Positions 1-7,193 of a stretch of DNA of 64,000 bases are shown piece by piece; the stretch's first letter is position 1, and every line of letters starts with the position of its first letter. The position numbers and the translations under genes were made by a program. The DNA is taken from positions 310,001-374,000 of the forward strand of contig JBBIKW010000001.1 in assembly GCA_037445225.1 (NCBI GenBank), in the 5' to 3' direction. Origin of the DNA: M3007 sp037445225. Its GTDB lineage: Bacteria > Bacteroidota > Bacteroidia > Chitinophagales > Saprospiraceae. The notes beneath the pieces were generated by a model that was not told the DNA's origin, ran no database searches, and saw only the letters and a program-made list of their open reading frames with translations.

Positions 1-2604
1 GATGAGGAGCGGCGTTTGCACCCGATCGAGAAAGAACAGCGGCGAATTTTCCCAATACCGCAAAGGGTATTCCCACAGCGATCCTCCAATGCGGCTCTGC
101 TGGCGCTCGTACTGAAATTGGCGCACCAGCCCCGACTCCCAGCGGATACCGCCATAGGCAGAGGTCATATTTGCCACGGGAGCGCCGGCTTCGGCGCAGG
201 CAAAGAGCGGCGTGCGCGACACGATATAGGCGGTTTGGTAGCCGCCCCAAGAATGTCCCTGCAATCCCATTCGGCGCGGGTCGATGAAGCCCTCTTGAAG
301 CAGCGCCATCACGCCGCTCACTACGGCATCGTAGGCGCTCTGCCCAGGGTAGCCGATGCGATAGGGAATGTCGGGCGCAAACACCACGTAGCCGCGGCTG
401 GCGTAAAAGGTGTAGTTGATCTGCGAGCGGTGATACTCCGGCGCGCGATGCTGGTGTAGGCCGTCCGAAAGGCGTTCGTAAAAGTTGACTATGAGCGGGT
501 ACTGTTTCTTCGGATCGAAATTTTCGGGCTTGACGAGCAGCCCCTCTAAGGTATCGCCCGACGGAGCCATCCACCGAAACAGCTCGATACTGCCCCATAG
601 GAATTCCTTCTGTTGCGGGTTGGCCTCCGAAATGCGCCTCTCCACAGGGCGACCATAGGGATGCGATGCGATTATCGGCACCCAATACAAGTCGGGAAAC
701 ACCGCGTAGTTTTCTTTGGAAAACACCAACACGTCAGCCTTGGTCGCCTTCAGCGGAGTGCGCAAGTAGCGAAAGGGACCGCCCATCCAGGGCGATAGCG
801 CCCCTGTTTTTAGGTCGAGCCACGCATAACCCTCATCGCGACTGCACTCGTGAAAGAGGTGCAGCAACAAACGCGCTTGAGGGAGCTCTGCTCGCACTTC
901 CGGGTCTAAGCGCACATACCTATAGACGGTGCGTGTTTCGCGCCCGCGGGTCATGCGTTGCGGTGGACGGGCTCCGTTGGGATCGAACCACCATAGATCG
1001 TAGCGGTCGTACAAAATAACACCTTCGTCTTCAGCCAGCCAGGTAGCTACACCATATGGAGCGGGCTCAGCAGGCACATCGCTTTTCTGGTCAAAAAAAG
1101 CGCTCGGGCGGTTGTCCGACAGCTGGACAGTGCGGCCACTTTGAGCCGACCAACAAAACCAAGCCGTGTCGGGAAAGCTCCACCACAACGCGTACTTGGC
1201 CTGCGGCGATAGGGCGGGGCGGCAGCGCTTTTCTTTCACCAGTAAGCGGCGGCTTCCGTCGTCGAGGTTTACGGCGTACACATCGCGCGGCACGTCCCCT
1301 TCCCACGGCTTGCGATAGGCATAGGGTTCTTCGGTGATGCCCAGCGCCAAATGGGCGTTGCGCTCTTCTTGGAACTGCCACTCCGGCAAATCGGTGCCCA
1401 ACACAGTGAATTGCCGCACCGGCGGAGGCCATACCGCAGCCGGCGAGTCTAAATGGCACACTACAGGGTAGCTGCGCTTCCGGTCGTCCTCTAAGCGACG
1501 GGCCATCTCCGTATAGATGCGCGGCTGCGTCCACGCCCACACCTCCACCTGAACCACCTCCTCGGGCAACAGGGTAGTATCGGGCTGAGGAATAGGCGGC
1601 GCGATGCCGAAATATAATAGGTGTCCGTCTCGACTGAACAGCACCGGCGCATGCTCACTTATTGCCCAACGCTCAGGCTCTTGAGGTAAAAAGTCGCTGC
1701 GGGCGTCGGCAATAGCGCGAGCCGCAGGTGTGCCTTCTATCCAGTAGTAGAGTGTCCAAGAAGGAACAGCACCTCTATTGCCAGTGGTATCCGCTAAGAA
1801 GGCCGCTTTTCTCCCTTCTTCGTCTAAGGCTAACCGAGCAAACTTGCCCTGCGCGGTCTGCAACAAAGGCATCCACCCGGATTGGTCGGGTCGAAAAAGG
1901 TATACGCCCGCCTGAAGTGCAGAGTCTTTTCCGCTGCAAGAGGCGATCAGTACGGACGCCCTCCGCGCAAAGCGATACTCCAAAGCAAACCACAAGGTAT
2001 CTTCTCGACCGGTATCTAATTGACGCACCACAAGCACAGAGCCGTTCTCCTTGAGGTCTTCTTTTTTCGCTTTGGGCGACGAAGCAGAGGTAGAAGCCGT
2101 ATCTGCCGTCGACTTTGCCTCGCGCCTCGGCACCAACTGATAGGCCAACCAATTTCCTGGCCCTTTTTCGGGCAAAGCAAAGCTGTGCACCTGTGGAATA
2201 CGCTGCAGCGCCCCGCCTTGCAATGCATAGATACCTAAGGAGTCGCGCGGCAGATCCTCGCTGCTCACCTTTCGGCGGCGCAGCGTCTTGAGAGAGTCCA
2301 AAGGAGGCTTAATCCGAAAAACTAAGTAGCGACCATCGGCAGAAAATTGCGGCTCTGCCGCGCGCTCGAAGACAGTCGTCTCGCCAGTAGACGCGTTCCA
2401 TAGGTGGAGCGCCGCATCTCCCTCTGTTACCGGCTCCAACAAGTAGGCCACCCACTGCCCGTCGGGCGATAGCCGTGGGCGCTCTATCTTGCGCCAACGG
2501 TGCACTTCTCGGTGCTGAAGCGCCCGTTTTGCAGCCGCACCGCTCGACGGCAGCTTTCCCTGCGCAAAGCCGGCAAGCGGCAATAACAATAACAAAAAAC
2601 TCAT
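1..2604 (-). CDS. S9 family (prolyl oligopeptidase-type) serine peptidase, 3' end cut by window
   Basis: Translating the minus strand from the ATG at 2604 gives 868 codons without a stop, open to the window edge. The protein begins with a hydrophobic signal peptide (MSFLLLLLPLAGFAQ), followed by a long WD/beta-propeller-like region typical of secreted S9 peptidases. Near the visible end comes an alpha/beta-hydrolase domain with the nucleophile elbow GHSWGGYQ (complement of about 239-261). The catalytic Asp and His would lie beyond position 1. S9 enzymes cleave peptides, often after proline or as dipeptidyl- or acylaminoacyl-peptidases; substrate choice cannot be told here. An in-frame ATG at 2631 would add nine residues before the signal peptide. 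The gene is divergent from kynureninase across about 250 bases. The family is clear; the exact start is less so. Confidence 0.9.
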   Translation of the reverse strand, partial: MSFLLLLLPLAGFAQGKLPSSGAAAKRALQHREVHRWRKIERPRLSPDGQWVAYLLEPVTEGDAALHLWNASTGETTVFERAAEPQFSADGRYLVFRIKPPLDSLKTLRRRKVSSEDLPRDSLGIYALQGGALQRIPQVHSFALPEKGPGNWLAYQLVPRREAKSTADTASTSASSPKAKKEDLKENGSVLVVRQLDTGREDTLWFALEYRFARRASVLIASCSGKDSALQAGVYLFRPDQSGWMPLLQTAQGKFARLALDEEGRKAAFLADTTGNRGAVPSWTLYYWIEGTPAARAIADARSDFLPQEPERWAISEHAPVLFSRDGHLLYFGIAPPIPQPDTTLLPEEVVQVEVWAWTQPRIYTEMARRLEDDRKRSYPVVCHLDSPAAVWPPPVRQFTVLGTDLPEWQFQEERNAHLALGITEEPYAYRKPWEGDVPRDVYAVNLDDGSRRLLVKEKRCRPALSPQAKYALWWSFPDTAWFCWSAQSGRTVQLSDNRPSAFFDQKSDVPAEPAPYGVATWLAEDEGVILYDRYDLWWFDPNGARPPQRMTRGRETRTVYRYVRLDPEVRAELPQARLLLHLFHECSRDEGYAWLDLKTGALSPWMGGPFRYLRTPLKATKADVLVFSKENYAVFPDLYWVPIIASHPYGRPVERRISEANPQQKEFLWGSIELFRWMAPSGDTLEGLLVKPENFDPKKQYPLIVNFYERLSDGLHQHRAPEYHRSQINYTFYASRGYVVFAPDIPYRIGYPGQSAYDAVVSGVMALLQEGFIDPRRMGLQGHSWGGYQTAYIVSRTPLFACAEAGAPVANMTSAYGGIRWESGLVRQFQYERQQSRIGGSLWEYPLRYWENSPLFFLDRVQTPLLI

Positions 2605-2858
2605 GCCATAGGATGTAATTACATGCAACATGCTTGTTTGTTTTGTGTATGTATCTGTCGCGGCAAGATAGAGGATGCCCACTGATCTCGGTGTTTTCAG
2701 ACAAACGAAGCAACTCCCCTTGGCTGTTGGCGATGAAGCGCGCTCAATAGGGGTCAGCGAGGCGGACGCGCGCGGTGGGGCGAATTTATCCTGTAATGCT
2801 TACTTTTTTAGGTGCTGCCGCCGTATTCTTGCAGCAGATGTTTCGGATCGCTTGGCCT

Positions 2859-4157
2859 ATGGAGTATCAAAACAGCCTCGACTTTGCCCGCCATATGGAT
2901 GCTCAGGACCCTTTGCGCTCCTTTCGCGAGGAGTTCCTCTTTCCACAGCACGACGGGAGGCCGGTTTTGTACTTCTGCGGAAACTCCTTAGGGTTGCAGC
3001 CGCGAAGCGTGCGCCGTTGGCTGTTGGAGGAATTGGATCAATGGGCGACCTATGCAGTAGAGGGGCACTTTCGAGGAAAGCGCCCCTGGATGTACTACCA
3101 CAAACTGCTGGTACCCGCTACTGCGCGCTTAGTGGGTGCCCTGCCACACGAGGTGGTCGTCATGAACACGCTGACCACCAACCTGCATTTGCTGATGGTA
3201 TCCTTCTATCGGCCTACTCCTCAGCGCTATCGCATCCTGATGGAGGCGGGCGCCTTTCCCAGCGACCAATACGCCGTTGAAAGCCAGGTGCGCTGGCACG
3301 GCTTCCATCCCGATGAAGCCATCGTTGAAGTGGGCTCCCGATCTGGCGAAGACGTGCTGGATATGGGCGATATCGAGCAGGCGATAGCCGAGGCCGGCGA
3401 TGCGCTTGCCCTGGTGCTCTTGGGCGGCGTAAACTACTACTCTGGTCAATGGTACGACCTACCTGCCGTCACGGCAGCTGCGCATCGAGTGGGCGCATAT
3501 GCCGGCTTTGACCTCGCCCATGCCACCGGCAATGTGCCGCTACAGCTGCACGATTGGGATGTCGACTTTGCCGCCTGGTGCAGCTATAAATACCTCAACT
3601 CCGGGCCAGGTGGACCTTCGGGCGTGTTTATCCACGAACGACACGGCGACAACCCGGCGCTACCGCGCTTTGCCGGCTGGTGGGGCCATTGTGAAGAAGA
3701 GCGCTTTCTCATGCGCAAGGGCTTCAAACCCATGCGCGGCGCCGAAGGCTGGCAGCTGAGCAACGCCCAAATCCTCTCGTTTGCAGCCCACTTAGCCAGC
3801 TTGGAGATCTTTGATGCCGTAGGCATGGAGGCCCTTCGGCAAAAAAGCCTACTGCTAACCGGCTATTTGGAATACGTGCTGGACGCAGCCCGCGAGCACC
3901 TGCCCGAGCTGCATATCCTCACGCCGCGCCATCCCCACATGCGCGGCTGTCAGCTGTCGGTGCGCATGGGGCGGCAGGGAAAGCAGCTGTTCGAATACCT
4001 CAGCGCCCACGGCGTGATGGCCGACTGGCGCGAGCCCGACGTCATCCGCTTAGCGCCGGTGCCGCTGTACAACTCCTTCGAAGACGTCTGGAGGCTAGGC
4101 GACCTGATCCGCCGCTATGCCAACATGCCTTCTGTAAAAGCGCTGCCCTTTTCTTAA
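2859..4157 (+). CDS. kynU: Kynureninase
   Basis: This 432-residue protein matches the PLP-dependent kynureninase family, which cleaves kynurenine or 3-hydroxykynurenine to anthranilate or 3-hydroxyanthranilate plus alanine in tryptophan breakdown. Diagnostic stretches are YFCGNSLGLQP near the N-terminus, DLAHATGN, and SYKYLNSGPGG, whose lysine (about residue 244) should form the Schiff base with PLP. The ATG at 2859 (MEYQNSLDFA) gives the usual family length. In-frame starts at 2775 (GTG) and 2797 would add an unrelated hydrophobic stretch. No other kynurenine-pathway gene is nearby; the next gene is an MFS transporter only 30 bases on, so the two may be co-transcribed. Confidence 0.95.
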   Translation: MEYQNSLDFARHMDAQDPLRSFREEFLFPQHDGRPVLYFCGNSLGLQPRSVRRWLLEELDQWATYAVEGHFRGKRPWMYYHKLLVPATARLVGALPHEVVVMNTLTTNLHLLMVSFYRPTPQRYRILMEAGAFPSDQYAVESQVRWHGFHPDEAIVEVGSRSGEDVLDMGDIEQAIAEAGDALALVLLGGVNYYSGQWYDLPAVTAAAHRVGAYAGFDLAHATGNVPLQLHDWDVDFAAWCSYKYLNSGPGGPSGVFIHERHGDNPALPRFAGWWGHCEEERFLMRKGFKPMRGAEGWQLSNAQILSFAAHLASLEIFDAVGMEALRQKSLLLTGYLEYVLDAAREHLPELHILTPRHPHMRGCQLSVRMGRQGKQLFEYLSAHGVMADWREPDVIRLAPVPLYNSFEDVWRLGDLIRRYANMPSVKALPFS

Positions 4158-4187
4158 ACCGGAGAAGTGCTGTACTTTGCCCCCCCT

Positions 4188-5561
4188 ATGCCTGCCCTAT
4201 TTAGTTTTTTGGACAAGTCGCACAGCATCGCGCCGCCCGGATACGATCGATGGCGCGTACCCCCGGCCGCGCTCTCTATTCACCTGTGCATCGGACAGAT
4301 ATATGCCTACAGCGTGTTCAACCAACCGCTGACGCGGCTCATTGGCATTTCTCATTCGGCGGAGGGCGACTGGTCGTTGGTCCAAGTGGGACACACCTTT
4401 TCAATAGCGCTTTTTTGCTTGGGCGCCTCGGCTGCCGTCTTCGGGCGCTGGTTAGAGCGCGCCGGCCCGCGCAAGGCGATGTTTGTGTCGGCTCTGTGCT
4501 TTTCAGGCGGCTTCTTCCTCTCCGCCGTAGGCGTATGGCAACACCAGCTGCTCCTGCTTTACTTAGGGCACGGGGTATTGGGCGGCATTGGATTGGGCTT
4601 AGGCTACATCTCGCCCGTATCCACCCTCATCAAGTGGTTTCCCGACCGACCGGGCATGGCCACCGGGATGGCCATTATGGGCTTTGGGGGCGGCGCCATG
4701 GTAGCAGCGCCGCTGTCGATTGCGCTGATGAAGTATTTTAGCACGCCCACTTCTACCGGCGTAGCCGAGACGTTCGTCGCCATGGGCGGGCTCTATTTGG
4801 CGTACATGCTCTTTGGCGTATTCACGGTGCGCATTCCGCCTCCGGGGTGGAAACCGCCCGGTGTGGCGCAGTTGCCCGAAAAGGCGCATCCCGACTACGG
4901 CGTAGATGCCGACAAGGCGGTGCGCACGCCGCAATTTTACCTACTCTTTGCTGTCCTCATGCTCAACGTCAGCGCCGGATTGGGCGTCTTAGGGCAGGCC
5001 GCAGTGATGATTCAAGAGATGTTTTCCGAGGCGGTAGTGGGAAAAGACCGCGCGGTGACGGTGGCGGCAGCGGGTGGTTTTGTAGGACTGTTGAGCCTAT
5101 TCAACATGGTCGGGCGATTTTTCTGGTCGTCGCTATCGGATGTCATTGGCCGACGGCATACGTATACCATTTTTTTCCTGTTGGGCGCCGCCCTTTACGT
5201 GAGCGTACCGCAGGCAGGCCGCTCGGGAGAGCTGACGCTTTTCGTGCTGGCCTTTTGCGTCATCATGAGCATGTACGGCGGAGGATTTGCCACCATACCC
5301 GCCTATTTGCGCGATGTCTTTGGCACGCGCGAGGTAGGCGCTATCCACGGGCGCCTGCTGTTGGCCTGGAGTTCGGCGGCCATCGTCGGCCCACAGCTGC
5401 TCAACCACCTGCGCGCCTACCAAATAGAGGTGCTTCAGCTGCCGCCTGCCCAGGCGTATTCGCTGACCATGTACCTCATGGCAGGGCTGCTCCTCATCGG
5501 CTTCGCCTGCAACCTCGCCGTCCGCCCGCTGCCCGCCCTATCGCCAAACGCTTCCACCTGA
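4188..5561 (+). CDS. OFA-family MFS transporter (oxalate/formate antiporter-like)
   Basis: The protein is about 457 residues with about 12 hydrophobic segments. It has the OFA-type opening 'SIHLCIGQIYAYSVFNQPL', a GLGLGYISPVSTLIKWFPDRPG stretch around TM4-5, and VGRFFWSSLSDVIGRR, the second-half MFS loop motif. OFA transporters exchange or symport small carboxylates such as oxalate, formate or pyruvate; the substrate here is unknown. The ATG at 4188 is preferred over an in-frame GTG at 4167. A TACTTTG box at 4173-4179 may be a promoter of its own. Sixteen bases after the stop comes a 40-residue peptide that resembles the small partner encoded beside many OFA carriers. Confidence 0.9.
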   Translation: MPALFSFLDKSHSIAPPGYDRWRVPPAALSIHLCIGQIYAYSVFNQPLTRLIGISHSAEGDWSLVQVGHTFSIALFCLGASAAVFGRWLERAGPRKAMFVSALCFSGGFFLSAVGVWQHQLLLLYLGHGVLGGIGLGLGYISPVSTLIKWFPDRPGMATGMAIMGFGGGAMVAAPLSIALMKYFSTPTSTGVAETFVAMGGLYLAYMLFGVFTVRIPPPGWKPPGVAQLPEKAHPDYGVDADKAVRTPQFYLLFAVLMLNVSAGLGVLGQAAVMIQEMFSEAVVGKDRAVTVAAAGGFVGLLSLFNMVGRFFWSSLSDVIGRRHTYTIFFLLGAALYVSVPQAGRSGELTLFVLAFCVIMSMYGGGFATIPAYLRDVFGTREVGAIHGRLLLAWSSAAIVGPQLLNHLRAYQIEVLQLPPAQAYSLTMYLMAGLLLIGFACNLAVRPLPALSPNAST

Positions 5562-5576
5562 CACAAATCGCTCGAG

Positions 5577-5699
5577 ATGAACCCGCCCTCCCCTCTTCGC
5601 CGAAAAATAGTCCTTATCCTCTCCTGGATATTTGTGCTCTTGCCCGCCCTGTGGGGAGTGTGGCAAACCCTTTTGCAGGCGCTAAAGCTGTTTCGATAA
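5577..5699 (+). CDS. MFS transporter small subunit-like peptide (40 aa)
   Basis: The reading frame ATG 5577 to TAA 5697-5699 encodes 40 residues: a short basic head (SPLRRK), one membrane helix (about residues 12-30, with W-I-F-V-L-L-P-A-L-W-G-V-W), and a tail ending LLQALKLFR. From memory, the W-x-x-V-x-x-P-x-x-W-G-V-x-x-T-L pattern with a K-L-F ending is the signature of the tiny 'MFS transporter small subunit' proteins found next to OFA carriers in many bacteria. The position, 15 bases behind such a carrier on the same strand, supports this. Its role is not established here; it may stabilise or regulate the carrier. Confidence 0.75.
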   Translation: MNPPSPLRRKIVLILSWIFVLLPALWGVWQTLLQALKLFR

Positions 5700-5753
5700 G
5701 AGAGCAGTGCATCAAGCGGCAGTTCGGCCGTAGCAGCATATGGCTTGGTTGGC

Positions 5754-6110
5754 TTAATACTTTTTGATCAAAACCTCAGCAGGTATGCCGAGCACCTCGT
5801 GGAGCTTTCGAACCATGTCCAACGTCAGCTTCCTCTTGCGATTTAAAATTTCGCTCGCGCGGCTCTTCAGCCCTATCGACTCGGCCAGATCTTTCTGCTT
5901 GTAGCCGAGCTGCTCCATGCGAAACTTGATCGCCTCAATAGGATCCGGAAAATCGACGGGGTATTTCTGCTTTTCGTAGTTCTCGATGAGCAGCGAGAGC
6001 AACTCCAGCTCATCCCCTTCTTCCGTACCTTTTTCGGCATCAAAGATGGCTTCCAAGCGATTTAGCGCCTCTTGATACTCTTCTTCTGTTTTTATTATGC
6101 TGTATTTCAT
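5754..6110 (-). CDS. higA: HigA-type antitoxin, XRE helix-turn-helix
   Basis: This 118-residue protein has an acidic N-terminal half rich in Glu and a C-terminal Cro/C1 helix-turn-helix (about residues 70-115, including GYKQKDLAESIG and ILNRKRKLTLDMVRKLHEVLGIP). The architecture matches the HigA antitoxins that pair with HigB_toxin (RelE-fold mRNA interferase) proteins. It lies downstream of the toxin on the same strand, as is normal for hig modules, but the 98-base gap is longer than usual. It should neutralise HigB and probably binds the palindrome at 6521-6537 to repress the operon (inference). Confidence 0.85.
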   Translation of the reverse strand: MKYSIIKTEEEYQEALNRLEAIFDAEKGTEEGDELELLSLLIENYEKQKYPVDFPDPIEAIKFRMEQLGYKQKDLAESIGLKSRASEILNRKRKLTLDMVRKLHEVLGIPAEVLIKKY

Positions 6111-6208
6111 AGTATTTCGGTCGAATAATCATGCCATTTTGCGATAAATATTGGGCCGAGTAATCTTTTCTTTACGTTACCGCCTTACCATAACGGAACA
6201 ACTGTGCC

Positions 6209-6502
6209 TCATACTTCTAAGGCATTTATTTTATCGTAATCCGCATGAGTGTCCATAAATCTAATCCAGATAGTTCCGCAGCTGTAGTTAATCCTGACCA
6301 CTAACCGATAGTCGTTTCCTTGTATGTGAAAAACCACCCGATTTCCCTCTAAGAAACTGGCGGTAGAGTAGTTTCGCTTAATATCCTCCGGTCTATTCCA
6401 TTGTGCCTTCTCTGCTTCCTTAAACCAAGCTTTTAGCTGCTGCTCGCAGTCGGTGTGTTTCGTCCAAAAATCTTTAAGAGTTTTACGTTTAATTATTCTC
6501 AT
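6209..6502 (-). CDS. higB: HigB-type mRNA interferase toxin
   Basis: The 97-residue basic protein fits the HigB_toxin family: MRIIKRKTLKDFW at the start, then a Trp-containing central part (WFKEAEKAQW), 'DIKRNYSTASFL', NRVVFHIQGNDYRLVVRINY and a final IWIRFMDTHADYDKI. These strands form the RelE-like fold that cleaves mRNA on ribosomes. The ATG at 6502 lies only four bases after a TAnnTTTG promoter box (complement of 6507-6514), so the mRNA may be leaderless. The gene is followed by the HigA antitoxin and preceded by a decayed oxidoreductase gene. Confidence 0.87.
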   Translation of the reverse strand: MRIIKRKTLKDFWTKHTDCEQQLKAWFKEAEKAQWNRPEDIKRNYSTASFLEGNRVVFHIQGNDYRLVVRINYSCGTIWIRFMDTHADYDKINALEV

Positions 6503-6506
6503 GGTA

Positions 6507-6537
6507 CAAAAATAAGGGTAGTTCCCAATTTGGGAAC
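6507..6537 (-). promoter_or_regulatory. higBA promoter and operator palindrome
   Basis: On the minus strand a TATTTTTG box (complement of 6507-6514) matches the Bacteroidota TAnnTTTG element four bases before the higB ATG. Immediately upstream, 6521-6537 is a 17-base palindrome, GTTCCCAA-T-TTGGGAAC on the plus strand, with perfect 8-base arms. Its position in the spacer upstream of the -10 element is where an autorepressing antitoxin would bind. The palindrome is seen directly; binding by HigA is inferred. Confidence 0.7.
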
Positions 6538-6605
6538 CGCCTTTGTAATTTTTTCAAGGCTTTTCGAAGAAGGGATTCTCGCTAGAGGATTTCTATTTAA
6601 GTGAG

Positions 6606-7002
6606 TTAGGAGCATTTTGGGTCGCATATGCATCCGCGTGCTGCCTGCGGCAGCACTTTGCCTCTGAAAGTGGCGTGATGGCCAACCCGGCAGCGGCAAT
6701 ATAGAGGTCTGGAAAGAGGGCACCGTGCCCTGCAATCTGGCGCAGGGCGCTGGTGCGCATGCGCGCGTCCGGCTCTGTGAGGGCGACCACCTGGCAATCC
6801 GCGCGCCTAAGCGTGAGCCAAGAAGGCGCTGGCCGCGCAGCCCCACACCGATAACACCAAGGCGCACCTTCGACCGAAAAAAGCGCGGCGTTGCTACAGC
6901 GGGAGCTGCACTTTCTCGCTGTGTTCGCGCCCGCCATGGGCTCGGCAAGGCCGCAGCAGCTCCGGCAAGGGCCATGCGTTGGAGAAATCAGCGGCGATTC
7001 AT
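6606..7002 (-). pseudogene. Decayed N-terminal remnant of a Tat-exported Gfo/Idh/MocA oxidoreductase
   Basis: From the ATG at 7002 the minus strand reads M-N-R-R-stop-F-L-Q-R-M-A-L-A-G-A-A-A-A-L-P, a twin-arginine signal interrupted by TGA (6990-6988). The same frame continues to KVRLGVIGVGLRGQ (about 6870-6829), the Rossmann N-terminus of Gfo/Idh/MocA oxidoreductases. The match then jumps to another frame with LRRADCQVVALTEPDARM (about 6814-6760) and ends near GHGALFPDLY (about 6701). So there is one stop codon, one frameshift near 6825, and loss of the remaining 300 or so residues. The downstream end abuts the higBA operator, suggesting that the toxin-antitoxin module replaced or interrupted the gene (inference). 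Confidence 0.75.
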
Positions 7003-7141
7003 CTTCTTCTTCGCCGTGGTAAACACCTTTTAACTCATTGCCCATCACTGCCCTGCGCTTTGCAAGAGAGGCATCGGGAGTTAGGCAGTTTTCGCAGTTT
7101 TTGCAAGATCGTTAAGTTTTTTCTATTTTTCGAAGATTGCT

Positions 7142-7149
7142 TAAATTTG
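7142..7149 (+). promoter_or_regulatory. -10 element (TAAATTTG)
   Basis: The box TAAATTTG fits TAnnTTTG and lies 44 bases before the ATG at 7194. No clear TTG -33 element is seen at the usual distance. Confidence 0.45.
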
Positions 7150-7193
7150 CTGCTTGCTAACTACAACTATTCACTAAATCCTCTGCTGTGGTC

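Noticed and set aside
4847..5767. A 306-codon frame overlapping the MFS gene in another frame
   Set aside because: Arg/Ala/Gly-rich shadow of the transporter; the transporter and its small peptide explain the DNA.
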